A stretch of 64,000 bases of DNA, from NCBI RefSeq assembly GCF_040545925.1, contig NZ_JBEPMX010000001.1, positions 124,001 through 188,000 on the forward strand, in the 5' to 3' direction. The notes beneath the pieces are model-generated. The model made no database searches. It had not been told where the DNA came from and saw only the letters and a list, made by a program, of their open reading frames with translations. The position numbers and the translations under genes are program-made. Numbering within the stretch: position 1 is the first letter of the stretch; every line of letters begins with the position of its first letter. Positions 34,249-43,891 of the stretch are shown here, in pieces. The DNA comes from Alkalibacillus flavidus (GTDB lineage: Bacteria > Bacillota > Bacilli > Bacillales > Alkalibacillaceae).

Positions 34249-35445
34249 ATGAACCAAACAGAAAATGTACTACTCGGAGTCTCAGGAGGAATAGCGGCGT
34301 ATAAGGCGTGTGCTATAACGAGTAAACTCGTACAACGCGGTTATGACGTAAAAGTAATCATGACTGAAGGAGCAACGGAATTCGTCAGTCCCTTAACGTT
34401 TCAAGCATTATCTCGGAACCCTGTTTACACAGATGCGTTTGACGAAAAGAATCCCGAAAAGATTGCTCATATTGACTTAGCGGATTGGGCAGACGTCACA
34501 ATTTTAGCGCCTGCAACCGCTCATTTGTTAGGCCGAATCGCAAATGGCTTAGCCGATGACATGTTAACGACAACTTTACTTGCGACTACGAGTCCTGTTT
34601 ATATTGCGCCAGCTATGAACGTTCATATGTATGACCACCCTGCGGTAAAAGCCAATTTGCAAACACTTGATTCGTATGGTTATCATTTTATCGAACCAGG
34701 AGACGGTTATTTAGCTTGTGGCTATGTCGGTAAAGGACGGCTAGAGGAACCAGAGCGAATTATTGATGTTGTCGAAGAACATAAAACGAAGCGACAGTAT
34801 CAGCCACTCAGCGGTAAACGCGTACTCGTTACGGCAGGCCCAACGATTGAGTCGATTGATGCCGTTCGTTATTTCACGAATCACTCGTCCGGTAAAATGG
34901 GATATGCAATTGCTGAATCGGCACGCGACCTCGGAGCTAGTGTCACGTTGGTGAGCGGCCCAGTGACATTAGAAAAGCCACACGGTATCACAGTAAAAGA
35001 CGTTACGACTGCTGAGGAAATGTATAATACCGTTTTGAATGACTATGACGAGCAAGATATCGTCGTCAAAGCAGCAGCCGTCGCTGATTATAAGCCAGTT
35101 GAACAAGTCGAGAATAAAATGAAAAAACAATCGGGTCCATTATCAATAGAAATGAAGCGTACCCGTGATATTTTACAAGCACTCGGAGAACGCAAAACGA
35201 AGCAATACTTAGTCGGCTTTGCGGCTGAAACGGACGAGCCTCTTGTTTATGGTCGTGATAAAATGGCGCGCAAGCATTTAGATGCGATTGTCGTTAATGA
35301 CATAAGCCGTGACGAACAGGGCTTTAAAACCGATACGAATGCGGTTGACGTCTTAACTGCGCAAGAACGTCATGAGACGATTCCGTTACAGTCAAAAGAA
35401 GCCGTCGCTAAGCAGTTATGGTCAATTTTACTCGAAGAAATGTAG
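34249..35445 (+). CDS. coaBC: Bifunctional phosphopantothenoylcysteine decarboxylase/synthase
   Basis: Two steps of coenzyme A synthesis. The 398-residue product joins an N-terminal flavin-dependent CoaC domain (LGVSGGIAAYKAC, the PAMNVHMYDHPAV motif, ACGYVGKGRLEEP with the active Cys) and a C-terminal CoaB domain starting at about residue 190 (RVLVTAGPTIESIDAVRYFTNHSSGKMG) with a VKAAAVADYKP motif. ATG 34249 follows ATGGAGGCGAG. priA follows directly. Confidence 0.97.
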   Translation: MNQTENVLLGVSGGIAAYKACAITSKLVQRGYDVKVIMTEGATEFVSPLTFQALSRNPVYTDAFDEKNPEKIAHIDLADWADVTILAPATAHLLGRIANGLADDMLTTTLLATTSPVYIAPAMNVHMYDHPAVKANLQTLDSYGYHFIEPGDGYLACGYVGKGRLEEPERIIDVVEEHKTKRQYQPLSGKRVLVTAGPTIESIDAVRYFTNHSSGKMGYAIAESARDLGASVTLVSGPVTLEKPHGITVKDVTTAEEMYNTVLNDYDEQDIVVKAAAVADYKPVEQVENKMKKQSGPLSIEMKRTRDILQALGERKTKQYLVGFAAETDEPLVYGRDKMARKHLDAIVVNDISRDEQGFKTDTNAVDVLTAQERHETIPLQSKEAVAKQLWSILLEEM

Positions 35446-35454
35446 GTGAAAAAC

Positions 35455-37863
35455 GTGGACATCGCTAAAGTCGTCGTAGATGTACCCGTGTCGGCAACAG
35501 ATGCATTATTTGATTATCATATTCCTGACCATTTAAAAACGGTCGTTAAGCCTGGTGTGCGTGTTGTGGTGCCATTTGGGCCTCGCCATATCATGGGGTT
35601 TGTCGTCGATTTAACAGATGATAGTGACTTCGACAAATTAAAACCGATTCAACGTGTGATGGATTATGAACCGATATTAACACCAGAATTACTCAAATTA
35701 TCTAAGTGGTTACAACACGAAACACTCTGCTTTCGCATTTCTGCCTTACAAGCCATGTTACCGGCCGTCTTTAAGGCGAAATACGAAAAGGAAGTGTGGC
35801 TATTAACAGAGGAAGACGCTTTACCAGACAATTGGCAACGAGTCACACAAGGACGCGAAGTCATCCCGTTTCAAGATTTGCAAGATGCCCAAATTCCCGA
35901 CTCACAAATTACAAAACACATTGAAGTGGGCGATATTGAGTTAAAATATGTCGTAAAAGGGAAAAACCGCGTGAAGACCGATACATATGTTAAACTGGCG
36001 TTAAGTGAACCTGAAACGTTAGAAAAGTTAGACGATATCAGTAAACAAGCGAAGCAGCAACGTCAAGCCCTAATGTGGTTAATCGACCAAGAAGAGCCTG
36101 TTCGGTTGAAGCAACTGCAACAAACATTAGATGTCACGAGAGGGCCAATTAAAGCATTAGAGGATAAAGGGTTCATTTCATTAGTCCAACGCGAAATTTA
36201 TCGTGACCCTCATGGAGCAGAACAACAACCGTCGCAATCACTTCCGTTAACGGAACAACAGCAAAACGTGATCAACCCCATTATGGACAATATTGAACAG
36301 TCTAAGCATGACGTTTTTTTACTCCATGGTGTCACAGGAAGTGGAAAGACAGAAATTTATCTACAATCGATTGAAAAAGTACTCGCTAAAGGGGAAGAAG
36401 CGATTGTATTAGTGCCTGAAATAGCTTTAACGCCACAAATGGTGACACGTTTTAAGTCACGTTTTGGTGCTGATGTTGCGGTTCTTCACAGCGGGTTGTC
36501 GACCGGCGAGAAATATGATGAATGGCGAAAAATTCACCGCCGTGAAGTGAAAGTTGTGGTCGGCGCAAGGTCAGCGATTTTTGCACCGTTTGACCGTCTC
36601 GGTATTATTATCATTGACGAAGAACATGAAACGACGTATAAACAAGAAGATTATCCGAAGTACCATGCCCGAGAAGTCGCTAAATATCGTGGCGATTATC
36701 ACCAGTGTCCAGTCGTGTTAGGGAGCGCCACACCAACGTTGGAGAGCTATGCTAGGGCGCAAAAAGGTGTTTACCGTTTGTTAGAGTTAACTGAGCGTAT
36801 TAATCAACAAGCACTCCCTGACATGGAGATCGTCGATATGCGTAAAGAATTAGAAAAAGGGAACCGGACGATGTTTTCTGATGCTTTAGTGGACAAAATG
36901 AGCGAGCGGATTAATCGTGGTGAACAAGTTGTTCTGATGTTGAACCGCCGGGGTTACGCATCGTTTGTTATGTGTCGCGAATGCGGAGAGACCGTACAAT
37001 GTGAGCATTGTGATATATCGATGACGTATCACCGGACGCAGCATCGATTGAAATGCCACTATTGTAATGCAGAACGTCCGATGCCAGATGTTTGTCCGAA
37101 TTGCGAAAGCGATGCGATTCGCTTCTTTGGAACAGGGACACAAAAAGTCGAAGAAGCGTTGCGGGAACAGATGGATAATGCTCGGATTATACGGATGGAT
37201 GTCGATACGACGAGTCGTAAAGGAGCTCACGAACGGTTGTTGCAACAGTTTGCCGATGGTGAAGCGGATATTTTGCTCGGAACCCAGATGATCGCGAAAG
37301 GATTGGATTTTGAAAACGTCACGCTCGTTGGTGTCATTGCAGCGGATGCAATGTTACATTTACCCGATTTTCGTGCTGCTGAGAAATCGTTTCAATTATT
37401 AACGCAAGTGAGTGGTCGAGCTGGACGGCATGAATTACCTGGTGAAGTTGTGGTCCAAACGTACACACCTGAGCATTACACAGTAGAAATGGCTGCGGCT
37501 TATGATTATCAAGCGTTTTACTTACGTGAGATGCAAGTAAGAAAACGATTTGGTTATCCGCCTTATTATTATCTCGTATTAGTGAATTTATCGCACAGCC
37601 ATCACGTCAAGGCAGTTGATGCTTCTAAACGTGTCGCTGAGTTATTAGCGAGAGAATTAGGGGATGACGCGCAGTTGTTAGGACCTTCACCATCTCCTAT
37701 GTTACGGATTAAAGATCGCTATCGTTACCAATGCATGATAAAATATAGACAGCGTGACGATGTGGAAAGTGCATTGTCCCAACTTCTCAATCAATTTCAA
37801 AAAGAAATGACCCAAGATGATTTACAATTAACTGTCGATTTTGAGCCATATTATTTTATGTAA
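35455..37863 (+). CDS. priA: Primosomal replication restart helicase PriA
   Basis: 3'-5' helicase that reloads the replicative helicase at stalled forks. The 802-residue product has an N-terminal 3'BD and winged-helix region, Walker A GVTGSGKTEIY, DEEH in IIIDEEHETTYKQ, a zinc-binding insertion with four CxxC pairs (about CRECGETVQCEHC to CPNC), and motif VI SGRAGR. GTG 35455 is preferred because AGGTGA precedes it; GTG 35446 is in frame but abuts the coaBC stop. def, usually next, is absent and fmt follows. Confidence 0.96.
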   Translation: MDIAKVVVDVPVSATDALFDYHIPDHLKTVVKPGVRVVVPFGPRHIMGFVVDLTDDSDFDKLKPIQRVMDYEPILTPELLKLSKWLQHETLCFRISALQAMLPAVFKAKYEKEVWLLTEEDALPDNWQRVTQGREVIPFQDLQDAQIPDSQITKHIEVGDIELKYVVKGKNRVKTDTYVKLALSEPETLEKLDDISKQAKQQRQALMWLIDQEEPVRLKQLQQTLDVTRGPIKALEDKGFISLVQREIYRDPHGAEQQPSQSLPLTEQQQNVINPIMDNIEQSKHDVFLLHGVTGSGKTEIYLQSIEKVLAKGEEAIVLVPEIALTPQMVTRFKSRFGADVAVLHSGLSTGEKYDEWRKIHRREVKVVVGARSAIFAPFDRLGIIIIDEEHETTYKQEDYPKYHAREVAKYRGDYHQCPVVLGSATPTLESYARAQKGVYRLLELTERINQQALPDMEIVDMRKELEKGNRTMFSDALVDKMSERINRGEQVVLMLNRRGYASFVMCRECGETVQCEHCDISMTYHRTQHRLKCHYCNAERPMPDVCPNCESDAIRFFGTGTQKVEEALREQMDNARIIRMDVDTTSRKGAHERLLQQFADGEADILLGTQMIAKGLDFENVTLVGVIAADAMLHLPDFRAAEKSFQLLTQVSGRAGRHELPGEVVVQTYTPEHYTVEMAAAYDYQAFYLREMQVRKRFGYPPYYYLVLVNLSHSHHVKAVDASKRVAELLARELGDDAQLLGPSPSPMLRIKDRYRYQCMIKYRQRDDVESALSQLLNQFQKEMTQDDLQLTVDFEPYYFM

Positions 37864-37893
37864 TCGAACGAAGAATAGATGAAGGAGTTTATT

Positions 37894-38835
37894 ATGACGA
37901 AACGAATTGTATTTATGGGGACGCCTGATTTTAGCGTTCCAGCTTTAGAACAATTAATCGCATCCGATTATGACGTCGTGGCTGTTGTGACACAACCTGA
38001 CAGACCAAAAGGGCGCAAAAAACATCTGACGCCTTCCCCTGTCAAAGAATGTGCAACCACGTATGATATTCCCGTTTTACAGCCGGAGAAGATTAAACAC
38101 GACTACGAAACGATTTTAGAATACGAACCCGACTTAATCGTCACAGCAGCATACGGACAAATTTTGCCCGAACCATTATTAAATGCACCTGAATACGGTT
38201 GCATCAATGTCCATGCCTCATTATTACCTAAATGGCGCGGTGGAGCTCCTATTCATTACTCGATCTTAAATGGGGATAGTGAAACAGGGATTACCATCAT
38301 GTATATGGTAAAAGCCCTGGATGCCGGTGCGATGTTGGCCCAAGAGCGTGTCACGATTCACGAAGAAGATACAGTTGGTGATTTGCATGACCGATTATCT
38401 GACGTCGGACGCGATTTGTTGCTTAAGACGATACCACGTTTGTTTGCTGGTGACATTGAGCCAGAAGAGCAACAGCATGAAAAAGCGACGTTCGCTCCGA
38501 ACATTACGCGCGATATTGAACGAATCGATTGGTCGGAGCCACAAGAGACCGTTTACAATCAAGTGCGCGGTCTTAATCCATGGCCAGTTGCTTTTACGAC
38601 CTACCACGGCGAAACGGTCAAAGTGTGGGCGGCTGAGAAAGTGAATCAATCAACAGAGCTAGCACCGGGTACGATTGTCCAAGTCGATGTGAATCAAGGG
38701 ATCGATATTGCGACTGGCGATCAGAAGGTAATTCGTTTAACGCAAATTCAACCAGCTGGTAAAAAGCGTATGAACACTATCGATTTTTTACGCGGATCGG
38801 CAGACTTTTTCCAAGTTGGTGACCAATTAGGATGA
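37894..38835 (+). CDS. fmt: Methionyl-tRNA formyltransferase
   Basis: Formylates initiator Met-tRNA. The 313-residue product has VFMGTPDFSVPALE at the N-terminus, the catalytic CINVHASLLPKWRGGAPIHYSILNGDSETGITIM region (Asn-His-Asp) and a C-terminal tRNA-binding domain with VRGLNPWPVAFT. ATG 37894 follows GAAGGAG; 37879 is in frame but has no ribosome-binding site. The peptide deformylase gene that normally accompanies it is missing here. Confidence 0.97.
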   Translation: MTKRIVFMGTPDFSVPALEQLIASDYDVVAVVTQPDRPKGRKKHLTPSPVKECATTYDIPVLQPEKIKHDYETILEYEPDLIVTAAYGQILPEPLLNAPEYGCINVHASLLPKWRGGAPIHYSILNGDSETGITIMYMVKALDAGAMLAQERVTIHEEDTVGDLHDRLSDVGRDLLLKTIPRLFAGDIEPEEQQHEKATFAPNITRDIERIDWSEPQETVYNQVRGLNPWPVAFTTYHGETVKVWAAEKVNQSTELAPGTIVQVDVNQGIDIATGDQKVIRLTQIQPAGKKRMNTIDFLRGSADFFQVGDQLG

Positions 38836-38839
38836 TCAT

Positions 38840-40186
38840 ATGTCAACAGTAAAAACAGTACGTGAAATTGGATTAAATATATTAGAACGTGTGAGCCAAG
38901 ATGGTAGTTTCAGTCATATTTTAATTAACCAAACGATGGCCAAGCACGATTTGAAAGTAGAAGATCGAGGGTTGTTGACCGAACTCGTATATGGGACGTT
39001 ACAACGACAAATGACGCTCGACTATTACATTAAACAATTTGTAGGCAAAAAGAAACTCGACCAGTGGGTTCGGATTTTGCTGCGGATGTCGTTATACCAA
39101 ATGGTCTATTTATCACGAGTGCCTGACCACGCTGTGATAAACGAAGCCGTTACGATTGCGAAAGCGAGAGGGCATAAAGGCATTAGTGGATTCGTAAACG
39201 GTGTGTTAAGACAAGCACAACGCGAAGGCGTTCCGTCGATAGACGATATTGAAGATCCGATCAAACAATTAGCGGTCCGAACGAGTCATCCAACATGGCT
39301 TGTTCGACGTTGGATCGATCAATATGGCTTTGAAACGACTCAAGCGATGTGTGAGTCTAATATTCAATCGAAACAAGTCGCCGTCAGGGTCCAGCCACTT
39401 CGAATGACTCGAGATGAAGCGATGCAGTCATTGATTGAAGAAGGCATTGAAACGGAACGGTCTCGTTTATCGCCGCAAGGGTTGATTGTGACGAAAGGCA
39501 ATGTATTGCATAGTCAGTTATTCCCTGATTATTTAACGATACAGGATGAAACGTCCATGCTCGTTTCAGAGATGGTCGCACCGACTGGTGAGATGACTGT
39601 TCTCGACGCGTGTAGTGCCCCTGGTGGCAAAACAACACACCTTGCAGAAAAGATGAATAATGAAGGATCAATCTACGCTTACGATTTGCATCACAATAAA
39701 ATCAAACTCGTCCAAGAAAAGGCTGAAACGTTAGGGTTAACGAATGTAGCTGTTCATACGTCGGATAGCCGTCACCTTAAGAACTTACATAGTGATGCGA
39801 CATTTGACCGTATTTTATTAGATGCGCCATGTACAGGGCTTGGTGTTTTACGAAGCAAGCCGGATATTAAATATCAAAAGTCTGAACAAAACATTTCAGA
39901 GTTAGCGGACGTGCAAGCTCAATTACTCGACGCTGTTTTGCCGCTTTTAAAACAAGAAGGGCATTTAATTTATAGTACGTGTACGGTCGATCAGGAAGAA
40001 AATGAACAACAAATTCACGCCTTACTCGAGCGTCATCCAGATTTAGAAGTTGATCCAACCTTCTTCTCGGATTTACCTGTTGAATGTCAAACATTATCTG
40101 GCTTGAGTTCGGTTGGGTTACAAATATTCCCGCATGATTTCCAGGCAGATGGATTTTTTATAACACGATTACGATACCGTAAGTGA
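38840..40186 (+). CDS. rsmB: 16S rRNA m5C967 methyltransferase
   Basis: SAM-dependent methyltransferase of the RsmB/Sun family. The 448-residue product has an N-terminal NusB-like RNA-binding domain (to about 140), and a Rossmann catalytic domain with DACSAPGGKTTHLAEKM, motif IV DAPCTGLGVLRSKPD and motif VI STCTVDQEENE carrying the two catalytic cysteines. It starts four bases after fmt. rlmN, which follows it in B. subtilis, is absent, and prpC comes next. Confidence 0.95.
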   Translation: MSTVKTVREIGLNILERVSQDGSFSHILINQTMAKHDLKVEDRGLLTELVYGTLQRQMTLDYYIKQFVGKKKLDQWVRILLRMSLYQMVYLSRVPDHAVINEAVTIAKARGHKGISGFVNGVLRQAQREGVPSIDDIEDPIKQLAVRTSHPTWLVRRWIDQYGFETTQAMCESNIQSKQVAVRVQPLRMTRDEAMQSLIEEGIETERSRLSPQGLIVTKGNVLHSQLFPDYLTIQDETSMLVSEMVAPTGEMTVLDACSAPGGKTTHLAEKMNNEGSIYAYDLHHNKIKLVQEKAETLGLTNVAVHTSDSRHLKNLHSDATFDRILLDAPCTGLGVLRSKPDIKYQKSEQNISELADVQAQLLDAVLPLLKQEGHLIYSTCTVDQEENEQQIHALLERHPDLEVDPTFFSDLPVECQTLSGLSSVGLQIFPHDFQADGFFITRLRYRK

Positions 40187-40215
40187 TTAGATGTGAAGTG
40201 AGGTGCATGACATCG

Positions 40216-40977
40216 ATGCAAGCAGTATATAAGTCTGATAAGGGTCAAATACGCGAAACGAATGAAGATAGTGGTGGCTTATTTTATAACCGTGGGGGGC
40301 AACTGTTAGCCGTTGTTGCAGATGGCATGGGGGGTCACCAAGCAGGTGATGTCGCAAGCCAAATGGCCACAGAGGAAATGAAATCCTATTGGGAAGAAGC
40401 AGAAGCTTTCAACGATATTCGCGAATTAGATGTTTGGCTTGATACCGTTATTCAAACTATGAATGATACATTACGTGATTACGCACAACAACGCCAAGAG
40501 TTAGCTGGAATGGGGACGACATTAGTAGCTGCTGCTTTTGTTAATCAAACCGTTGTCGTTGCGCATGTAGGCGATAGTCGTTTATATCATGTGACAAATG
40601 AAACCATTGAACAAAAAACGTATGACCATTCCTTCGTTAATGAACTCGTCTTACAAGGGCAAATCACACAAGAAGAAGCGGAGTATCATCCGAAGAAAAA
40701 TATTTTAACACGAGCGCTTGGTACATCAGAATCGATTGCCGTGGATGTGGTGGATTATGAATGGCATGAAACAGGTTATGTTTTATTGTGTACGGATGGT
40801 TTAACGAATAAAGTATCGGATCGTGACTTGCTTGATATGTTGCTAAAGCATGACACAATCGAGCAAAGCGTGGACGAATTACTTCATGAAGCGAACGAAC
40901 GTGGCGGTGATGATAATATCACAGCGATAGTCGTTGAATTAACGCCGGATGAAGCAGGTGATCCGACATGGTCTTAG
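40216..40977 (+). CDS. prpC: PP2C-type serine/threonine protein phosphatase
   Basis: Metal-dependent phosphatase that reverses PrkC phosphorylation. The 253-residue product has NEDSGGLF, the metal-binding VADGMGGHQAGDVAS motif, GMGTTLVAA, VAHVGDSRLY, LLCTDGLTNKV and GGDDNITAIVVE. ATG 40216 aligns the N-terminus (MQAVYKSDKG) with the family; GTG 40183 and ATG 40207 are in frame, and the ribosome-binding site GAGGTG is only fairly placed. The last ten bases overlap prkC. Confidence 0.95.
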   Translation: MQAVYKSDKGQIRETNEDSGGLFYNRGGQLLAVVADGMGGHQAGDVASQMATEEMKSYWEEAEAFNDIRELDVWLDTVIQTMNDTLRDYAQQRQELAGMGTTLVAAAFVNQTVVVAHVGDSRLYHVTNETIEQKTYDHSFVNELVLQGQITQEEAEYHPKKNILTRALGTSESIAVDVVDYEWHETGYVLLCTDGLTNKVSDRDLLDMLLKHDTIEQSVDELLHEANERGGDDNITAIVVELTPDEAGDPTWS

Positions 40978-43007
40978 GAAATGTCTTAAATGATCGTTAC
41001 CGGATTATCCGCTATATTGGTGGCGGTGGAATGGCGAACGTTTATTTAGGCCAAGACTTAGTGTTGAACCGCGATGTAGCCATCAAAATACTTCGGATGG
41101 AATATGCTGATAATCCTGAGTTTATCGAACGGTTTAACCGTGAAGCAGAAGCAGCCATCAGCTTGTCTAACGAACATATTGTTAGCATCTATGATGTCGG
41201 ACAAGAAGATGATATTCATTATATAATTATGGAATATGTCGATGGGATGACGTTAAAGCAATATATCCAAGCCTACGGTATGATACCGATGCAAGAATCG
41301 GTTCAGATAATGTTGCAATTAACAGACGCCGTTGAACACGCTCATCAAAATGATATTGTACACCGTGATATTAAACCACAAAATATTTTGATCGATGGCC
41401 ATGGACATGTAAAAATTACGGATTTCGGTATCGCTCGAGCATTAAGTACGACGTCTCTAACGAAAACGAATGACGTCATGGGGTCTGTTCATTATTTATC
41501 ACCAGAACAGGCCCGCGGCGGACTCGCAACGAATAAGTCTGATGTTTATTCACTTGGTATTGTTTTGTACGAATTGTTGACGGGTCGATTACCGTTTTCA
41601 GGCGAATCTGCTGTATCGATTGCGCTCAAACATATGCAAACAGAACCGCCATTTGTCAGAAGTTTTAATCCAGACATTCCACAAAGTTTAGAAAATGTTG
41701 TGTTAAAAGCGACGGTGAAAAACCCTTTAGAACGCTTCAGTACAGTGGGAGAATTAAGACAAAGTTTAGAGACAGTATTTGACGCTTCAAGAGCTAATGA
41801 AGCACGTTATGTTCCGCCTGTAGAAGAAGGGGAAGACACCAAAGCCATCCCGGCCATACAAGAAGGTAGTCATTCATCAGCTCAAAGCCATACTGATCAA
41901 TCCGAAACGATTGTACCTGGAGCGCAAACGTCACCAAAACGGTCGAAAAAATGGGTAGCTTGGTTAACGACAGCAGTTTTTTTACTGATTGCAGCAATTA
42001 TGGTTGCATTGTTTGTTTTACCAGGAATGTTCATGCCAGATGATGTGACGATACCAGATGTAGAAGGCTTTACTTACGAAGATGCTGTAACAGAGTTGTC
42101 CAATTTAGACTTAGTTGTTGAGCGTGAATCGGTTTTTTCTGAAGAAATAGAGGAAGGATCTGTCGTTCGTTCGTCGCCTAATGCTGGTTCGACCGTAAAA
42201 GAAGGGGCAACTGTGACATTGTATACGAGTTTAGGTCAAGAAAAACTTGAGTTTCCTGATTACGTTGGCGATGATTTTGATGAGGTGCGTCGTTATTTAG
42301 AGGCGAATGGCTACCAAGAAGTGATTTACTATGAAAGAACGTCAGATCAACCAGAAGGAACGATTATCGAACAGATACAGCCTGAACCAGGTGCTGACAT
42401 TATCCCCGAAGAAACTCGGGTCATTTTCGATATTAGTCAAGGACCGCCATCGGTTGAAATTCCATCATTCACGAATTGGACATTAGATGAAGTACAAGAT
42501 TATGCGAGCGAACATTCGTTGACCTTGTTAACAGAAGAAGAGCATTCAGGTGATTTCGCACAAGGTCGAATTACACGCCAAGAGCCACGCCCTGAAAGTG
42601 AACTCGAACAAGGTGATGAGATTAAAGTGTATGTTTCGCAAGGGCCTGAACCTCAGCCAAGAACAGAAACGGTCTCTTTTACCGTTGACTATCAAGAGCC
42701 GAATACGAGTCAAGACGACCAGTCACAAGGTAATGATCAATCGAATCAAAATGATAATTCGAACCAAAACGATAATCAGACAGATACATCAAATCAATCA
42801 CCAGAAGGACAAGAAGTCGCGATTTATATTGATGATCAAAACAATAATATCAATGACATTTATGAAGATGACGTCATTTATGAAGACACGACGTATTCCG
42901 TTGATGTCACAATCGAACCGGAGACGACAGCTGAAGTGTTAGTCTTACGCGAAGGTGAACAAGTTTATCACGAAACGATACCATATGATTCAGAAGAGAG
43001 TGAGTAA
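40968..43007 (+). CDS. prkC: PASTA-domain Ser/Thr protein kinase PrkC
   Basis: Membrane kinase sensing muropeptides or lipid II outside and phosphorylating translation and cell-wall proteins inside. The 679-residue product has a kinase domain (1 to about 270) with GGGGMANVYLG, VAIKILR, HRDIKPQNIL and DFGIA, a linker, one transmembrane segment (about 329-351), and three PASTA repeats (about 355-565). The tail has an Asn/Gln/Ser/Asp low-complexity stretch (about 580-610) followed by an acidic beta-rich end. ATG 40968 overlaps prpC. Confidence 0.96.
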   Translation: MVLGNVLNDRYRIIRYIGGGGMANVYLGQDLVLNRDVAIKILRMEYADNPEFIERFNREAEAAISLSNEHIVSIYDVGQEDDIHYIIMEYVDGMTLKQYIQAYGMIPMQESVQIMLQLTDAVEHAHQNDIVHRDIKPQNILIDGHGHVKITDFGIARALSTTSLTKTNDVMGSVHYLSPEQARGGLATNKSDVYSLGIVLYELLTGRLPFSGESAVSIALKHMQTEPPFVRSFNPDIPQSLENVVLKATVKNPLERFSTVGELRQSLETVFDASRANEARYVPPVEEGEDTKAIPAIQEGSHSSAQSHTDQSETIVPGAQTSPKRSKKWVAWLTTAVFLLIAAIMVALFVLPGMFMPDDVTIPDVEGFTYEDAVTELSNLDLVVERESVFSEEIEEGSVVRSSPNAGSTVKEGATVTLYTSLGQEKLEFPDYVGDDFDEVRRYLEANGYQEVIYYERTSDQPEGTIIEQIQPEPGADIIPEETRVIFDISQGPPSVEIPSFTNWTLDEVQDYASEHSLTLLTEEEHSGDFAQGRITRQEPRPESELEQGDEIKVYVSQGPEPQPRTETVSFTVDYQEPNTSQDDQSQGNDQSNQNDNSNQNDNQTDTSNQSPEGQEVAIYIDDQNNNINDIYEDDVIYEDTTYSVDVTIEPETTAEVLVLREGEQVYHETIPYDSEESE

Positions 43008-43889
43008 ATGGTTCAAGGAAAAATAATGAAAGCATTAAGTGGGTTTTATGATGTCATGGTCGGGGATCAAATCTACCGGTGCAAAGGACGAGGTGTGTTT
43101 AGAAAGCAGAAAATCACCCCACTTGTCGGAGATTACGTTGACATCACGTTAGAAGAAGACGAAACAGGAACGGTTACAGACGTTTTACCTCGAGATCATG
43201 AACTTATTAGACCGCCTGTTGCGAATGTTGACCAGGCGATTATTGTGACGTCGATGATTGAACCAGAATTTAACCCTTTACTTCTTGATCGTTTTTTAGT
43301 TTTAGTTGAACATAAACAACTCGATGCTTTAATTGTGTTAACAAAAGACGATTTAATTGATGACGAGACGAGGAAGAGAATCGATTATTATCGATCGGTT
43401 TATGAAGCGATCGGTTATGACGTGATTCAAACGTCGCAAGAAACAGCAGACTTAACCGAACAACTTAAACCTTATTTGCGTGATAAAACGTCCGTGATAG
43501 CAGGACAATCTGGCGTTGGAAAATCGACGTTACTTAATCGATTAGACGACACGTTAAACATTGAAACAAATGATATTTCCCAAAGTCTTGGGCGTGGCAA
43601 GCATACAACTCGCCATGTTGAGCTGTATCAATTAGGTGGTGGATTAGTAGCGGATACGCCAGGTTTTAGTGCTCTTGATTTCGATGAACTGGCTTTAGAA
43701 GACCTACGTCACTGTTTTCCTGATTTAATGGCATTTGAAGAGGGTTGTAAATTCCGCGGGTGTTACCATATTAATGAACCGAAATGCGCGGTGAAACAGG
43801 CTGTCGATGATGGTGACATTGCTCCATTTCGATATACGCATTATCAACAATTTTACGATGAAATTAACCAAAGAAAGCCGAGGTATTAA
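43008..43889 (+). CDS. rsgA: Ribosome small-subunit-dependent GTPase RsgA
   Basis: Circularly permuted GTPase that checks late 30S assembly; PrkC phosphorylates its B. subtilis homologue (YloQ/CpgA). The 293-residue product has an N-terminal OB fold, G4 LTKDD preceding G1 GQSGVGKSTLLN and G3 DTPGFSA, as expected for the permutation, then a C-terminal zinc site CKFRGCYHINEPKC. It starts directly after the prkC stop. Confidence 0.96.
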   Translation: MVQGKIMKALSGFYDVMVGDQIYRCKGRGVFRKQKITPLVGDYVDITLEEDETGTVTDVLPRDHELIRPPVANVDQAIIVTSMIEPEFNPLLLDRFLVLVEHKQLDALIVLTKDDLIDDETRKRIDYYRSVYEAIGYDVIQTSQETADLTEQLKPYLRDKTSVIAGQSGVGKSTLLNRLDDTLNIETNDISQSLGRGKHTTRHVELYQLGGGLVADTPGFSALDFDELALEDLRHCFPDLMAFEEGCKFRGCYHINEPKCAVKQAVDDGDIAPFRYTHYQQFYDEINQRKPRY

Positions 43890-43891
43890 CG

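Noticed and set aside
34044..34304. 86-codon ORF across the rpoZ end, terminator and coaBC start
   Set aside because: It overlaps two certain genes in another frame and crosses the terminator; its composition is not protein-like.
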